Of a stretch of DNA of 64,000 bases, positions 1 through 8,216 are shown piece by piece (position 1 is the stretch's first letter; each line of letters begins with the position of its first letter). Location of the stretch: positions 62,001-126,000 of the forward strand of contig CARUPR010000003.1 in NCBI GenBank assembly GCA_949077035.1, written 5' to 3'. This stretch comes from an uncultured Eubacteriales bacterium (GTDB lineage: Bacteria; Bacillota; Clostridia; Christensenellales; UBA1242). Position numbers and translations under genes: made by a program. Under the pieces are notes generated by a model, which saw nothing but the letters and a program-made list of their open reading frames with translations, was not told the origin of the DNA and searched no databases.

Positions 1-491
1 TTTTCGCAAGGTGATTTTTCTTCTTCAAGACCCACCTTTATCATATTAATTTTTTCAAGGTCGCTTAACCCAATCAATCTCTCCTGCCCTAGCTTCTCGC
101 CATTGCAAGAAAACTCACAAACATAATACAGATTGCTCAGCGCATCAACAACACAGCAGAAGTTTTGTTTAGGCTTAAATTTTTTAATATATGTATATGC
201 CATAAGTTCGTTTGTGGTGATTGCAATCAATTTTTTTTCGCCACCACCTGCCAAAAAACCTTTTATAAGGGCAATACCTATCCTTAATCCGGTAAAAGAG
301 CCAGGACCTATTACAAGTGAATAAGCATCATTCCCATTTATATCACAACCCAATTTGTCTAGCATGGTATCAATTGCTGGTAAGATATTTTCTGAGTGTT
401 GGCAATTTGAGGAAAGCTGCTCAAAAGCTTTTTTTTCACCAATCGATATAGCGATAAGAGCCTCTTTAAATGCTGTTGAAATTGCTATCAT
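1..491 (-). CDS. tsaB: tRNA threonylcarbamoyladenosine biosynthesis protein TsaB (partial)
   Basis: The 3' part of the gene runs off the left edge; the start is complete at 491, where ATG overlaps the tsaE stop as ATGA. TsaB is the inactive paralog partner of TsaD in the complex that installs t6A at position 37 of ANN-decoding tRNAs. The translated N-terminus begins MIAISTAF and carries the diagnostic GPGSFTGLRIG motif at about residues 65-75, followed by the helix continuing toward KGFLAGGG. It is translationally coupled to tsaE, the usual Firmicutes order tsaE-tsaB-(rimI)-tsaD. The remainder lies outside the window. Confidence 0.93.
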   Translation of the reverse strand, partial: MIAISTAFKEALIAISIGEKKAFEQLSSNCQHSENILPAIDTMLDKLGCDINGNDAYSLVIGPGSFTGLRIGIALIKGFLAGGGEKKLIAITTNELMAYTYIKKFKPKQNFCCVVDALSNLYYVCEFSCNGEKLGQERLIGLSDLEKINMIKVGLEEEKSPCE

Positions 492-937
492 ACATTGCCT
501 CCCTCGCTTGCAATCACAATTTTTCTTGTATTTGAATCAATATTTGTTATATTTATTTGAATGTGAGGACATTTTATAAGCCCGTCCACCTTTTGCGGCC
601 ACTCAACCAAAACAATTCCATTCAAACTTTTAAGGTCAAAATACTCTTCAAAACCAAGTTCTTGTGCTTCAGAGATATCCTCAAGCCTATACATATCAAA
701 ATGATATACAGGGACTTTGCCTTTTTCATAGACATTAAGCAAGGTAAATGTTGGGCTTGTGACAAGTTCATCAGAACCCAAACCTTTTACAAAGCCCTTC
801 ACAAAATGTGTTTTGCCAGCACCTAAATCACCCACAAGAGTGAATACAACACCTTTGCCCACAGTCTTTGCAAGTTTTTCGCCCACAAGCATGGTTTCAT
901 TTTCGTTTTTAGTGATTATTGATAAAATTTCTTCCAT
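488..937 (-). CDS. tsaE: tRNA threonylcarbamoyladenosine biosynthesis ATPase TsaE
   Basis: This 149-residue P-loop ATPase is of the usual family length. The Walker A motif GDLGAGKTHF lies near residues 36-45, the family motif SPTFTLLNVYE follows near residue 60, and HFDMYRLED is also characteristic. In the family TsaE drives turnover of the TsaB-TsaD complex during t6A synthesis in the cytoplasm. Its stop overlaps the tsaB start by four bases (ATGA), so the two are co-translated. It is separated from the PAP2 gene by about 30 bases on the same strand, so a longer transcript is possible. Confidence 0.95.
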   Translation of the reverse strand: MEEILSIITKNENETMLVGEKLAKTVGKGVVFTLVGDLGAGKTHFVKGFVKGLGSDELVTSPTFTLLNVYEKGKVPVYHFDMYRLEDISEAQELGFEEYFDLKSLNGIVLVEWPQKVDGLIKCPHIQINITNIDSNTRKIVIASEGGNV

Positions 938-967
938 AAAATCTCCTATGTAAAAGTTTATTAAAAA

Positions 968-1519
968 CTATCTTAGAGTTTTGTTTCCCAAACTTTTTTC
1001 TATATATTTAAAAACTATAATAGACAATATAGCAAATATCATACCAAGCACCAAGCCAAATATGGTGTCTGTCAAATAATGAACACCCAAAACCATTCTT
1101 GATAATGCAACGATAACTGGGAAAAGCAAAATTGTAAATGTCCCAAGCCCCCTTGTCAACTTTGACTTTGTAGAGATAAAAAGAGTATAAATAAGATAAG
1201 TTGCAAACATTCCCACACAAAGGCTATGACCTGAAGGCATACTATATCCATCCTCATTTCCATAATTTATTATATCACTATATGTTTCAAATGGTCGAGG
1301 TCTTGCAATCAAATGTTTTAATGCAAAATTTAAAATAGAGCCAATACAAAAGACAAGCAATAAAGCAATGCTTAATTTTTTATTTTTAATAAACACAATA
1401 ATAAAGGTCACCAACAAGCCAAGATAACTTCCAAAAAAAGTTATAAACTGGAAGAATGACAACCAGCCTGTTGTTGCGTTTGCTTGAAAAAAAGATATTA
1501 TATCATGCTCGAATTTCAT
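968..1519 (-). CDS. PAP2-family membrane phosphatase
   Basis: This 183-residue membrane protein has the three signature motifs of the type 2 phosphatidic acid phosphatase/undecaprenyl-pyrophosphate phosphatase superfamily: KHLIARPRP (residues about 68-76), PSGHS (about 94-98) and SRMVLGVHYLTD (about 140-151). About five to six hydrophobic segments are visible. Such enzymes dephosphorylate lipid phosphates such as undecaprenyl pyrophosphate or phosphatidylglycerophosphate at the membrane. The substrate cannot be told from sequence. It starts at ATG 1519 and may be cotranscribed with tsaE downstream. Confidence 0.85.
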   Translation of the reverse strand: MKFEHDIISFFQANATTGWLSFFQFITFFGSYLGLLVTFIIVFIKNKKLSIALLLVFCIGSILNFALKHLIARPRPFETYSDIINYGNEDGYSMPSGHSLCVGMFATYLIYTLFISTKSKLTRGLGTFTILLFPVIVALSRMVLGVHYLTDTIFGLVLGMIFAILSIIVFKYIEKSLGNKTLR

Positions 1520-1660
1520 AATAGTTATATTGTAACAAAATTTGCAAAAAAAAACAACAAAATTTATTTATTCTGTTGATTTTTTCAATTTTTATTTAAT
1601 CGGATAATTTTTTGATTTTTATTTTATTGATAAATTTTAGATTTTCTATCTGACAATTTT

Positions 1661-2278
1661 TTAATTATCTTTTGTTGATTTTAATTTGGCAATAACAAAT
1701 CCGTCATCAATTTCATATATTTCAGTTTCAAAGTCGATATCCTTTTGAATTTGATTTAAAAAACTTTTCATATTTCTGACCATGGTCCTGTTTTTATGGT
1801 TGACTAAATTTTCATTTTTCAACAAACCACCCAGCAAAATGTTATCGGCGAAAATAATTCCACCCTCTTTTAAAAGCTTTTTAAGAATTGGTAAATATTT
1901 TATATATTGACCTTTTGGTCCATCTAAAAATATTAAATCAAATTTATTTTCATTGTTTTGCAAACTTAAAATTTCTTGATATGCATCACCCAAAATCAAG
2001 TTTGTTCTGCCAAGTAATGATAAATCAGAAAAATTTTGTTTTGCCTTTAAAAAACGTTCTTCATTTTTTTCAATCGTGGTAAGCTTAATTTGGCTATCTT
2101 GCATCAACATTATTATACCAGAATAGCCAATAGCAGTGCCTATTTCAAGAATGTCTTTACAATTATTTTCTTTCAAAAGACAAACAAGCTTATCAATAGT
2201 ATTATCACGGACTATTGGCACAAAATTCGCTTTTGCTTCTTCTTTTAAATTAGACAATTTTTCTTTATATTTTTCCAT
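1661..2278 (-). CDS. trmR: SAM-dependent O-methyltransferase, TrmR/YrrM-like
   Basis: About 205 residues from ATG 2278, four bases beyond the rnj stop; a TTG further upstream (2299) would extend it into rnj and is less likely. It has a Rossmann methyltransferase core: EIGTAIGYSGI (motif I), the acidic TTIEKNEER, LIFLDGPKGQY and ADNILLGG. This is the O-methyltransferase family 3 arrangement, whose Bacillus member TrmR methylates 5-hydroxyuridine in tRNA anticodons. Substrate assignment to tRNA is by family resemblance. It follows rnj on the same strand, so both probably share a transcript. Confidence 0.75.
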   Translation of the reverse strand: MEKYKEKLSNLKEEAKANFVPIVRDNTIDKLVCLLKENNCKDILEIGTAIGYSGIIMLMQDSQIKLTTIEKNEERFLKAKQNFSDLSLLGRTNLILGDAYQEILSLQNNENKFDLIFLDGPKGQYIKYLPILKKLLKEGGIIFADNILLGGLLKNENLVNHKNRTMVRNMKSFLNQIQKDIDFETEIYEIDDGFVIAKLKSTKDN

Positions 2279-2282
2279 CTTT

Positions 2283-3941
2283 TTAGCCCAAAGTAACAAT
2301 TGTCAAAATCATAGGACGACGTTTTGTCCTTCTGAAAATGAAATTTGACACATTTCTTCTAAGTGAAGACCTAATCATTGTTGGGTCAACTCCGCGAAGG
2401 TCTGCCTCTTTTAATGATGCAACGATGCAAGCTTTTGCATCCTGAACAAAGCTTTCTTGTTCATCAGCATAAACAACACCACGAGTGATAATAAAAGGCT
2501 CTCCAATTACTTCACCTGCAACATTGTTGATATTTACGCATACAACACAGATGCCATCTTCTGACAATTGCTTACGTTCGCGCAAAACATTGCTGTCCAT
2601 ATCGCCAATGCCGATACCATCAACAAGTCTTTGACCAGCTTTAATTGTCCTTGCCGCTTTCATAGAATTTGCACTAAGTTCAACCTGCATACCAATACTT
2701 GGAAGAATGACATTGCGCTCTTCCATGCCAAGGCTCATAGCAAGTTCTTTATGCGTTTTAAGGTGTCTATATTCACCATGCACAGGCATGAAAAATTTAG
2801 GTTTTACAAGGCTGTGCATAAGTTTTAATTCTTCTTGACAGGCATGGCCAGAGGTATGAACATCGGCAAGCTCATCATAAATCACATCAGCACCAAGTTT
2901 ATAGAGTGCATTTATTACATTATAAACATTTTTTTCATTTCCAGGGATTGGAGATGCTGAAAGAATAACAAGGTCATTTTTTCTTATTTTAAGATTTTTA
3001 AATTCACCAGAAGCCATCCTTGTAAGCGCACTCATTGGCTCACCCTGACTGCCTGTTGTCATAATAAGGATTTCCTTATCATCCATTTTATCAACCTTTT
3101 CAAGGTCTACAATATTGTCACGATTAAATTTAAGTTCGCCAAGTTTCAAAGCCACTTCGCTTACATTAATCATACTTCTGCCGGTGAAAGCAATCTTTCT
3201 GTTGTATTTTTCTGCAATAGATAATATTTGCTGCATTCTGTGGATATTTGAAGCAAAGGTTGCAACAATTATACGATTGTTTGCATGATTTTTTATTATC
3301 TCTTCAAGAGTTCTGCCAACCGACTTTTCACTCATTGAATAACCCTTTCTGCAAACATTTGTGCTTTCGCAAAGAAGCAAAGACACTCCCTTTCTGCCTA
3401 TTTCACCAAGCCTTGATAAATCGGTCATTTCGCCGTCAATAGGTTCATAATCAATTTTAAAGTCACCTGTATGAACGATTGTCCCAACAGGAGTTGTGAT
3501 AGATAAAGCTAATGCACCAGCAATTGAGTGACTTACCTTTATAAATTCAATTACAAAATTGCCTAATTTAAGCACATTTCTTGGTTTTACCGCCACCCAT
3601 TTATATTTAACTTTAGGATGTTCTTTCATCTTATTTTCTATAAGTGCAAGAGTAAGTCTTGAGCCGTATACAGGCATTTGAACTTGCTCCAACAAAAATG
3701 GAACTGCACCTATATGGTCTTCATGACCATGAGTCAAGACAAGAGCTTTGATTTTGTCTTTATTTTCAATGATATATGACATATCAGGTATGACAATGTC
3801 AATACCTGGCAGGTCATCATCTGGAAAGGTAAGGCCGGCATCAATAATGATAATTTCATCATTATATTCAAGAGCGGTCATATTTTTGCCTATTTCGCCC
3901 ACCCCACCTAAAAAAGTAATTTTTAATTTGTTGTTGTTCAT
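2283..3941 (-). CDS. rnj: Ribonuclease J
   Basis: A 552-residue metallo-beta-lactamase/beta-CASP nuclease of normal length. It shows the zinc-binding THGHEDHIGA motif (residues about 69-78), HTGDFKID, the beta-CASP segment with ATFASNIHR and TTGSQGEPMSAL, and the HTSGHACQEEL and MPVHGEYRHL motifs. RNase J is the 5'-3' exonuclease/endonuclease of mRNA turnover and rRNA maturation in Firmicutes. The start at 3941 is preceded by TAAAGGAGAAAAA, a strong ribosome binding site. Only one RNase J is visible here; whether a second paralog exists cannot be told. Confidence 0.95.
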   Translation of the reverse strand: MNNNKLKITFLGGVGEIGKNMTALEYNDEIIIIDAGLTFPDDDLPGIDIVIPDMSYIIENKDKIKALVLTHGHEDHIGAVPFLLEQVQMPVYGSRLTLALIENKMKEHPKVKYKWVAVKPRNVLKLGNFVIEFIKVSHSIAGALALSITTPVGTIVHTGDFKIDYEPIDGEMTDLSRLGEIGRKGVSLLLCESTNVCRKGYSMSEKSVGRTLEEIIKNHANNRIIVATFASNIHRMQQILSIAEKYNRKIAFTGRSMINVSEVALKLGELKFNRDNIVDLEKVDKMDDKEILIMTTGSQGEPMSALTRMASGEFKNLKIRKNDLVILSASPIPGNEKNVYNVINALYKLGADVIYDELADVHTSGHACQEELKLMHSLVKPKFFMPVHGEYRHLKTHKELAMSLGMEERNVILPSIGMQVELSANSMKAARTIKAGQRLVDGIGIGDMDSNVLRERKQLSEDGICVVCVNINNVAGEVIGEPFIITRGVVYADEQESFVQDAKACIVASLKEADLRGVDPTMIRSSLRRNVSNFIFRRTKRRPMILTIVTLG

Positions 3942-4062
3942 TTTTTCTCCTTTAAATTTTTATATTTTTATTTTTTATATAGTTATCTTTTTTGCAAAAA
4001 GATTACTTCAAAAACCTGTCACCAAAAAGCTGACAATTTATGCAATTATTAAACCACAAAAC

Positions 4063-4089
4063 AAAAGTGAACTTTTAAATTTCACTTTT
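4063..4089. terminator. Hairpin terminator between the 4140 membrane gene and rnj
   Basis: The inverted repeat AAAAGTGAA/TTCACTTTT has an eight-base AT loop. A T-run follows on the plus strand and a weaker T-rich stretch on the minus strand. It lies just after the 4140-5066 gene and upstream of rnj, and would end transcription of the membrane gene. Confidence 0.5.
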
Positions 4090-4139
4090 TTTTAATTAAG
4101 AACAAACAAAACCTGTCTTTATGATTTTTGCACTTTGAA

Positions 4140-5066
4140 TTAAATTATATACTTCGCATCTTCAAGTTTATCAACTTCTTCAAGGCGTTTTGGTGATAAA
4201 ATTGTATCATTATCAACATAAAATCTCATTCCTTGACTTGAGAAGAAACAAACCATTTCAAATATATGAACAAATGCAGGCACAACAGGAAGTATAATAA
4301 TTATTGAATAAAGCCCCAGCACCATTGAAAGCACTACAGCAAGCAGATATACAATAATTGCGGTTGAGAACACACGTGCACCTCTTCTGAGCACAGCCCT
4401 CATCCCGATTGTATAAGATGAAAGAATATTGTGAGCATAGACAACTTTTGCAGGTGCCCAGCCAGCATTGAAAAGCTCTTTAATAGACATTAAGATTGCA
4501 GTCAATATGACAAAAGCAAAAGGCATAAAATGGTCAAAAATATTGTTGTTTACCCTTGTAAGTGACCACATACCAAGCACGATAAGCGCATTAAAAGGAA
4601 GAGCATAAAAAACTTTAAAAACAGAGTATGAAAGACTTGTTTTCAATGTTTTAAGAAATGTGCCAGTAAAACTTTGTTTTTGGCAGGCTGACATATAACC
4701 ATACATAAGCTCACAAGTGACTACCTTGCCAATATTCATCAAGATAGGCAAAAGCAAAAATATAATCACACAGAAATAAATTCCTATGCCTATATTTTTT
4801 GTAAACATGATTTGAAAGAAATAAATTGCGAAATTTACCACAATAGTAAGCGCTTTTGCAAATGATGCACCATACAAAGTCCCGGTATCCCAAACAGAAG
4901 CAAGGTTTGCCTGAGTGCTTGCAAGCTCAAAATAATCAAAATAATTTTGATAAAAAACAGCCAAAAGTCCTACGCATACGGCAATAGACAAAATATGGTA
5001 AACTAAAAGTTTCCATACCCCAGCAAAATTTGCACATAAAAGTCTACAAGAATTTTTAAACATCAT
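4140..5066 (-). CDS. Polytopic membrane protein of unknown function
   Basis: A 308-residue protein with about six long hydrophobic segments, for example near residues 15-40, 75-95, 100-125, 165-205 and 235-270. Tandem ATGs at 5066 and 5063 are both possible starts. I do not recognise a family motif and there is no catalytic signature. The C-terminus is charged and cytoplasmic-looking (LEEVDKLEDAKYII). It sits between greA and rnj on the same strand, but a hairpin on each side suggests its own transcription unit. A transporter or an envelope-stress protein are both possible; neither is supported. Confidence 0.6.
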   Translation of the reverse strand: MMFKNSCRLLCANFAGVWKLLVYHILSIAVCVGLLAVFYQNYFDYFELASTQANLASVWDTGTLYGASFAKALTIVVNFAIYFFQIMFTKNIGIGIYFCVIIFLLLPILMNIGKVVTCELMYGYMSACQKQSFTGTFLKTLKTSLSYSVFKVFYALPFNALIVLGMWSLTRVNNNIFDHFMPFAFVILTAILMSIKELFNAGWAPAKVVYAHNILSSYTIGMRAVLRRGARVFSTAIIVYLLAVVLSMVLGLYSIIIILPVVPAFVHIFEMVCFFSSQGMRFYVDNDTILSPKRLEEVDKLEDAKYII

Positions 5067-5148
5067 ATTATCAATTGCCTATCAAAAATAATTTTAAGTC
5101 ACAAATATTGACTAAATATTCATTCATATTTATTTTACTACAAAAAAA

Positions 5149-5179
5149 CAAATTTGGCAAGAAAAATCTTGTCAAATTT
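5149..5179 (-). terminator. Rho-independent terminator after greA
   Basis: Reading the minus strand, AAATTTGACAAGA and TCTTGCCAAATTT pair around a short T-rich loop and are followed by a run of T. It lies 14 bases past the greA stop. Confidence 0.75.
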
Positions 5180-5192
5180 GCAATTTTATCGC

Positions 5193-5666
5193 CTAAATAT
5201 TGTGTTTTACTTCAATAATCTTATAGGTTATCTCATTATCTCCACCCATTTTGACTACAACGCGGTCGCCAACTTTCTTTCCTATAAGAGCTGCACCTAC
5301 CGGTGAATTGTTGCTGATTATACCTTTTGCAGGGTTGCTTTCTGTAGAACCTAAAATTTGAAGCACCAAGTTTTCATCAAATTCTTCATCATAGACAGTC
5401 ACTGTTGAGCCAATACTTACCTCGCCTTCAACTGCAGATTTATCTATAATTTGGCAATTGAGCAGGATGTCTTCCATTTCACGAATTTCCGCTTCAATCT
5501 GACCTTGCTCTTCCTTTGCAGCATCATATTCAGCATTTTCAGAAAGGTCACCAAATTCTCTTGCTATTGCAATTTTTTCACTGGCTTCAACCCTTCTTGT
5601 TGATTTATAATATGAGAGTTTTTCCTCTAATTGTTTTTTGCCTTCGGCTGTTAAAAAATGTGTCAT
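5193..5666 (-). CDS. greA: Transcription elongation factor GreA
   Basis: 157 residues, the standard GreA length. The N-terminal coiled coil is clear, with LTAEGKKQLEEKL at the start and the conserved ARE-GDLSENAEYDAAKE tip segment near residues 35-55. The C-terminal FKBP-like domain carries SPVGAALIGKKVGD. GreA binds in the RNA polymerase secondary channel and stimulates cleavage of backtracked transcripts. AGGAG lies a few bases ahead of ATG 5666. A terminator follows directly. Confidence 0.96.
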   Translation of the reverse strand: MTHFLTAEGKKQLEEKLSYYKSTRRVEASEKIAIAREFGDLSENAEYDAAKEEQGQIEAEIREMEDILLNCQIIDKSAVEGEVSIGSTVTVYDEEFDENLVLQILGSTESNPAKGIISNNSPVGAALIGKKVGDRVVVKMGGDNEITYKIIEVKHNI

Positions 5667-5846
5667 AATAAACTCCTTTTATACGTTTAAAAAAGTCACC
5701 CGTCAAAAAACTGACAAAGCAACATTTTTGGCTTTCTTAAATTTCCTTTTATATTATATGCATTATCCACCAAAATGTCAACAATATTTAATAAATTTGA
5801 ATTATTTTCTTTTAAATGCAAAAAATAATTGTATTGGAGGAAGATA

Positions 5847-6287
5847 ATGATAACAATTATAGCATTTTTACTTACCCTTATCGGCTCAGTCAATTGGTTG
5901 ATGATAGGGCTTTTACAATATGATTTTGTGGCAGGAATATTTGGTTATCAGGCAAGTATACTATCAAGAATCATCTACATAATCGTGGGTGCATCAAGCT
6001 TGGTATTGGTTTTTAAGCTTTTTAAAGGCAAAGGCACTTTGAATATCCTTTCAAAAAGAAACAAAAAGGACCTCGCAAGCAAAATTAATAAAAAAGACAA
6101 AGATATAGATAAAGACAAAGATAGAAATTGGGAGAGAGATGAAGTTTTTGAAAAAGACAGCTATGCTCATGCCTATAATATAGAAAGCGGTGAAGATAAT
6201 TTTAGAGATTTTGACAACCCTGATATGCCAAGAAATCATACTTCTGGTTTGTTTGACGAACATTTTGATGACCGAGGCAGACAATGA
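5847..6287 (+). CDS. DUF378-family membrane protein with charged tail
   Basis: ATG 5847 follows the ribosome binding site GGAGG at 5836-5840. The first ~65 residues match the DUF378 (YuzA-like) pattern: two membrane helices, with GSVNWLMIGLLQYD in the first loop and IIYIIVGASSL in the second. Beyond the membrane part there is an unusual ~80-residue hydrophilic tail rich in Lys and Asp (KDKDIDKDKDRN), which DUF378 proteins normally lack. Function of the family is unknown. The stop overlaps the start of a 28-residue ORF by ATGA. Confidence 0.75.
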   Translation: MITIIAFLLTLIGSVNWLMIGLLQYDFVAGIFGYQASILSRIIYIIVGASSLVLVFKLFKGKGTLNILSKRNKKDLASKINKKDKDIDKDKDRNWERDEVFEKDSYAHAYNIESGEDNFRDFDNPDMPRNHTSGLFDEHFDDRGRQ

Positions 6288-6370
6288 GTTATCGCAATCT
6301 TTCACTTATCACAATTATTGTAATCTTCATCGGTTGTATTTTTGCATCTCTATTTTTCAATCTGTTTTAA
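6284..6370 (+). CDS. Candidate 28-residue transmembrane microprotein
   Basis: A short ORF whose ATG overlaps the DUF378 stop (ATGA at 6284-6287), the usual sign of translational coupling. It reads MSYRNLSLITIIVIFIGC followed by IFASLFFNLF and stop: one hydrophobic helix with a short positively charged N-terminus. A strong hairpin terminator begins 22 bases after the stop, so the ORF is inside the transcript. I infer a small membrane subunit or regulator of the DUF378 protein; no family is recognised. Confidence 0.5.
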   Translation: MSYRNLSLITIIVIFIGCIFASLFFNLF

Positions 6371-6392
6371 GTTTTTATTTCAATTTAAATTA

Positions 6393-6423
6393 AAAACATC
6401 ATAATTTAAAACTATGATGTTTT
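6393..6423 (+). terminator. Terminator of the DUF378/microprotein operon
   Basis: AAAACATCATA pairs with TATGATGTTTT around a nine-base loop. It lies between the plus-strand DUF378 operon and the convergent rlmH gene. Confidence 0.7.
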
Positions 6424-6480
6424 ATTCAACAAATTTTATTTAATTTATTTCTATTTAAATTATTTGTATCAAATGCAAAA

Positions 6481-6939
6481 TTATTTATGATATTTGCTAT
6501 TTGACTTTATCATGAATGAACGATATACCTGCTCAAGCAAAATTATTCTTGCCAAATTATGGGGAAAAGTTGCTCTGCCAAAAGAGATTTTATCACCTAT
6601 TTTTGTTTGAACTTCATCGCTTACACCATAAGAGCCACCAATAACAAAGGTGATTGTGCTTGTCTGCAATGATAAATTTTCAATTTTATCTGCAAACTGC
6701 TCGCTTGAAATTAATTTTCCATTTACATCAAGAAGGACATTTCTTCCTGAAAGGGCAGATAATATCTCTTCGCCTTCAGCAGTTTTTATCCTTTCAATGT
6801 TATCAAATTTATTTTGCTCTTCAAGCTCAACTATTTCAAGCTTACAAAATCTTGACAGCCTTTTTTGATATTCTTTTTGTGCCTCAAGCCAAAACTTCTC
6901 TTTTAAATTGCCTACACATACAAGTCTTATGGTAATCAT
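6481..6939 (-). CDS. rlmH: 23S rRNA (pseudouridine1915-N3)-methyltransferase RlmH
   Basis: About 152 residues from ATG 6939, which overlaps the upstream protease stop as ATGA; an earlier in-frame start at 6951 would lie inside that gene. This SPOUT methyltransferase shows MITIRLVCVGNLKEKFW at the start, FVIGGSYGVSD and the C-terminal knot segment RATFPHNLARIILLEQVYR, ending KYHK as in the family. RlmH methylates pseudouridine 1915 in helix 69 of the 70S ribosome. Coupling to a CPBP protease gene is unusual. Confidence 0.95.
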   Translation of the reverse strand: MITIRLVCVGNLKEKFWLEAQKEYQKRLSRFCKLEIVELEEQNKFDNIERIKTAEGEEILSALSGRNVLLDVNGKLISSEQFADKIENLSLQTSTITFVIGGSYGVSDEVQTKIGDKISFGRATFPHNLARIILLEQVYRSFMIKSNSKYHK

Positions 6940-8096
6940 AAAATACCCCAAATAAATGTAAATAATGTCAAAATACCAACAATGGCAAAAGCTGTGTAAA
7001 GAATAATTTTGGTGATTTTATCAAATTTGAAATCCTTTTGGTCGCTTCTGAAATTATTCTCAATATCGCTTTCCCACCCTATTTGTTTTGATAAAATAAG
7101 ATAGATAGAGTCAAAATTTTCTATAAACATATTTTGAAGCATTGAATCAGAAACATTGCTATTGTTTCCATTTGTTATATTTTTCACCTCTTGCAGATAC
7201 TTTTCTCTTTCATAGTGTTCAATCATCGCACGTTGCATCTTGTTCATTTTATCGATTGTAGAAAATTTAAACAACTTTTTAAGAAGATAGATTAATAAAT
7301 AGAAAAGTGTGACAATCAAAAGAATCATAAAAGCAAGGCCAATTATAGGATTGTTTGTAAGCCAAGTTTGAAGGATATAAAAGCCTTTTTCAAGACCAAG
7401 ACCATGAAAACTTGAATATCCCATAAATACAGAGAGAGCATTATTCATAAAATGGATAATCATAGCTGGAATTATGTTTTCACATCTTAAAGTCACATAA
7501 CCTACAAGCAAGCCAATCAAAGTTGCATAAAAAAATTGTTCAATATTAAGATGCAAAAGCCCAAAGAAAAGGGCTGAATATAGGATAGCTTTTTTTGCAC
7601 CAAGTGGCAAAAGTCCCTTTAAAAGCAAACCTCTATGAGCAACTTCTTCACAAATTCCTGGCAAAACTGCAGTGATAATCAAATTGACAATCAACAGCCA
7701 AAATGGATAAGAAGTCATTGAACCGCCACCACTTGAAAATTTATATCCAAGCGCTGAAAGAAAGGTATTGAAGAAAGTTGTGATTAAAACATTTAAAACA
7801 TATACAACAATTCCTATGACAATTGTGATTAAAACCTGTTTTAAAGTTATTTTTTTAAAACCATAATATTTAAAAACATTTTTAGGTTTACTTTTAATTA
7901 ATGCAGAAAAAAGAAAAATTGATACGACAAATAATAGTCCAACCTGAATAACTATATTAAGGACTATATCACCAGCAAAATTATTTAGAAAATTTAGAAG
8001 GCCAAAAGCAGAAAGCATCCTAACCGCAGCAAAAACCACAACGATAAGAAGATAACAGAGCAAAGTGACCCTAAGTAACTTGTTTCTAAAAGACAT
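6936..8096 (-). CDS. CPBP (CAAX/Abi) family intramembrane metalloprotease, copy 1
   Basis: Two ATGs are in frame. The one at 8096 is preceded by GGAAAAGAAGGG, while the one at 8129 has no ribosome binding site, so I use 8096 (386 residues). The CPBP glutamate motif EEVAHRG lies near residue 155, followed by GLLHLNIEQ and MIHFMNNAL, which supply the second and third metal ligands. About eight membrane helices are visible, then a cytoplasmic region near residues 275-350. Bacterial members act in membrane-protein processing, bacteriocin immunity or competence; the target here is unknown. The stop overlaps the rlmH start. Confidence 0.8.
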   Translation of the reverse strand: MSFRNKLLRVTLLCYLLIVVVFAAVRMLSAFGLLNFLNNFAGDIVLNIVIQVGLLFVVSIFLFSALIKSKPKNVFKYYGFKKITLKQVLITIVIGIVVYVLNVLITTFFNTFLSALGYKFSSGGGSMTSYPFWLLIVNLIITAVLPGICEEVAHRGLLLKGLLPLGAKKAILYSALFFGLLHLNIEQFFYATLIGLLVGYVTLRCENIIPAMIIHFMNNALSVFMGYSSFHGLGLEKGFYILQTWLTNNPIIGLAFMILLIVTLFYLLIYLLKKLFKFSTIDKMNKMQRAMIEHYEREKYLQEVKNITNGNNSNVSDSMLQNMFIENFDSIYLILSKQIGWESDIENNFRSDQKDFKFDKITKIILYTAFAIVGILTLFTFIWGIL

Positions 8097-8216
8097 GTTT
8101 CCCTTCTTTTCCTTTTGTATTTTATTCATATAATGCTAATTTAATTATAAAATCTTTATAATAATTGATAAATAATTGTCAAAATATGTATTTCTTATGA
8201 AATTTTTAGTTGTTTT

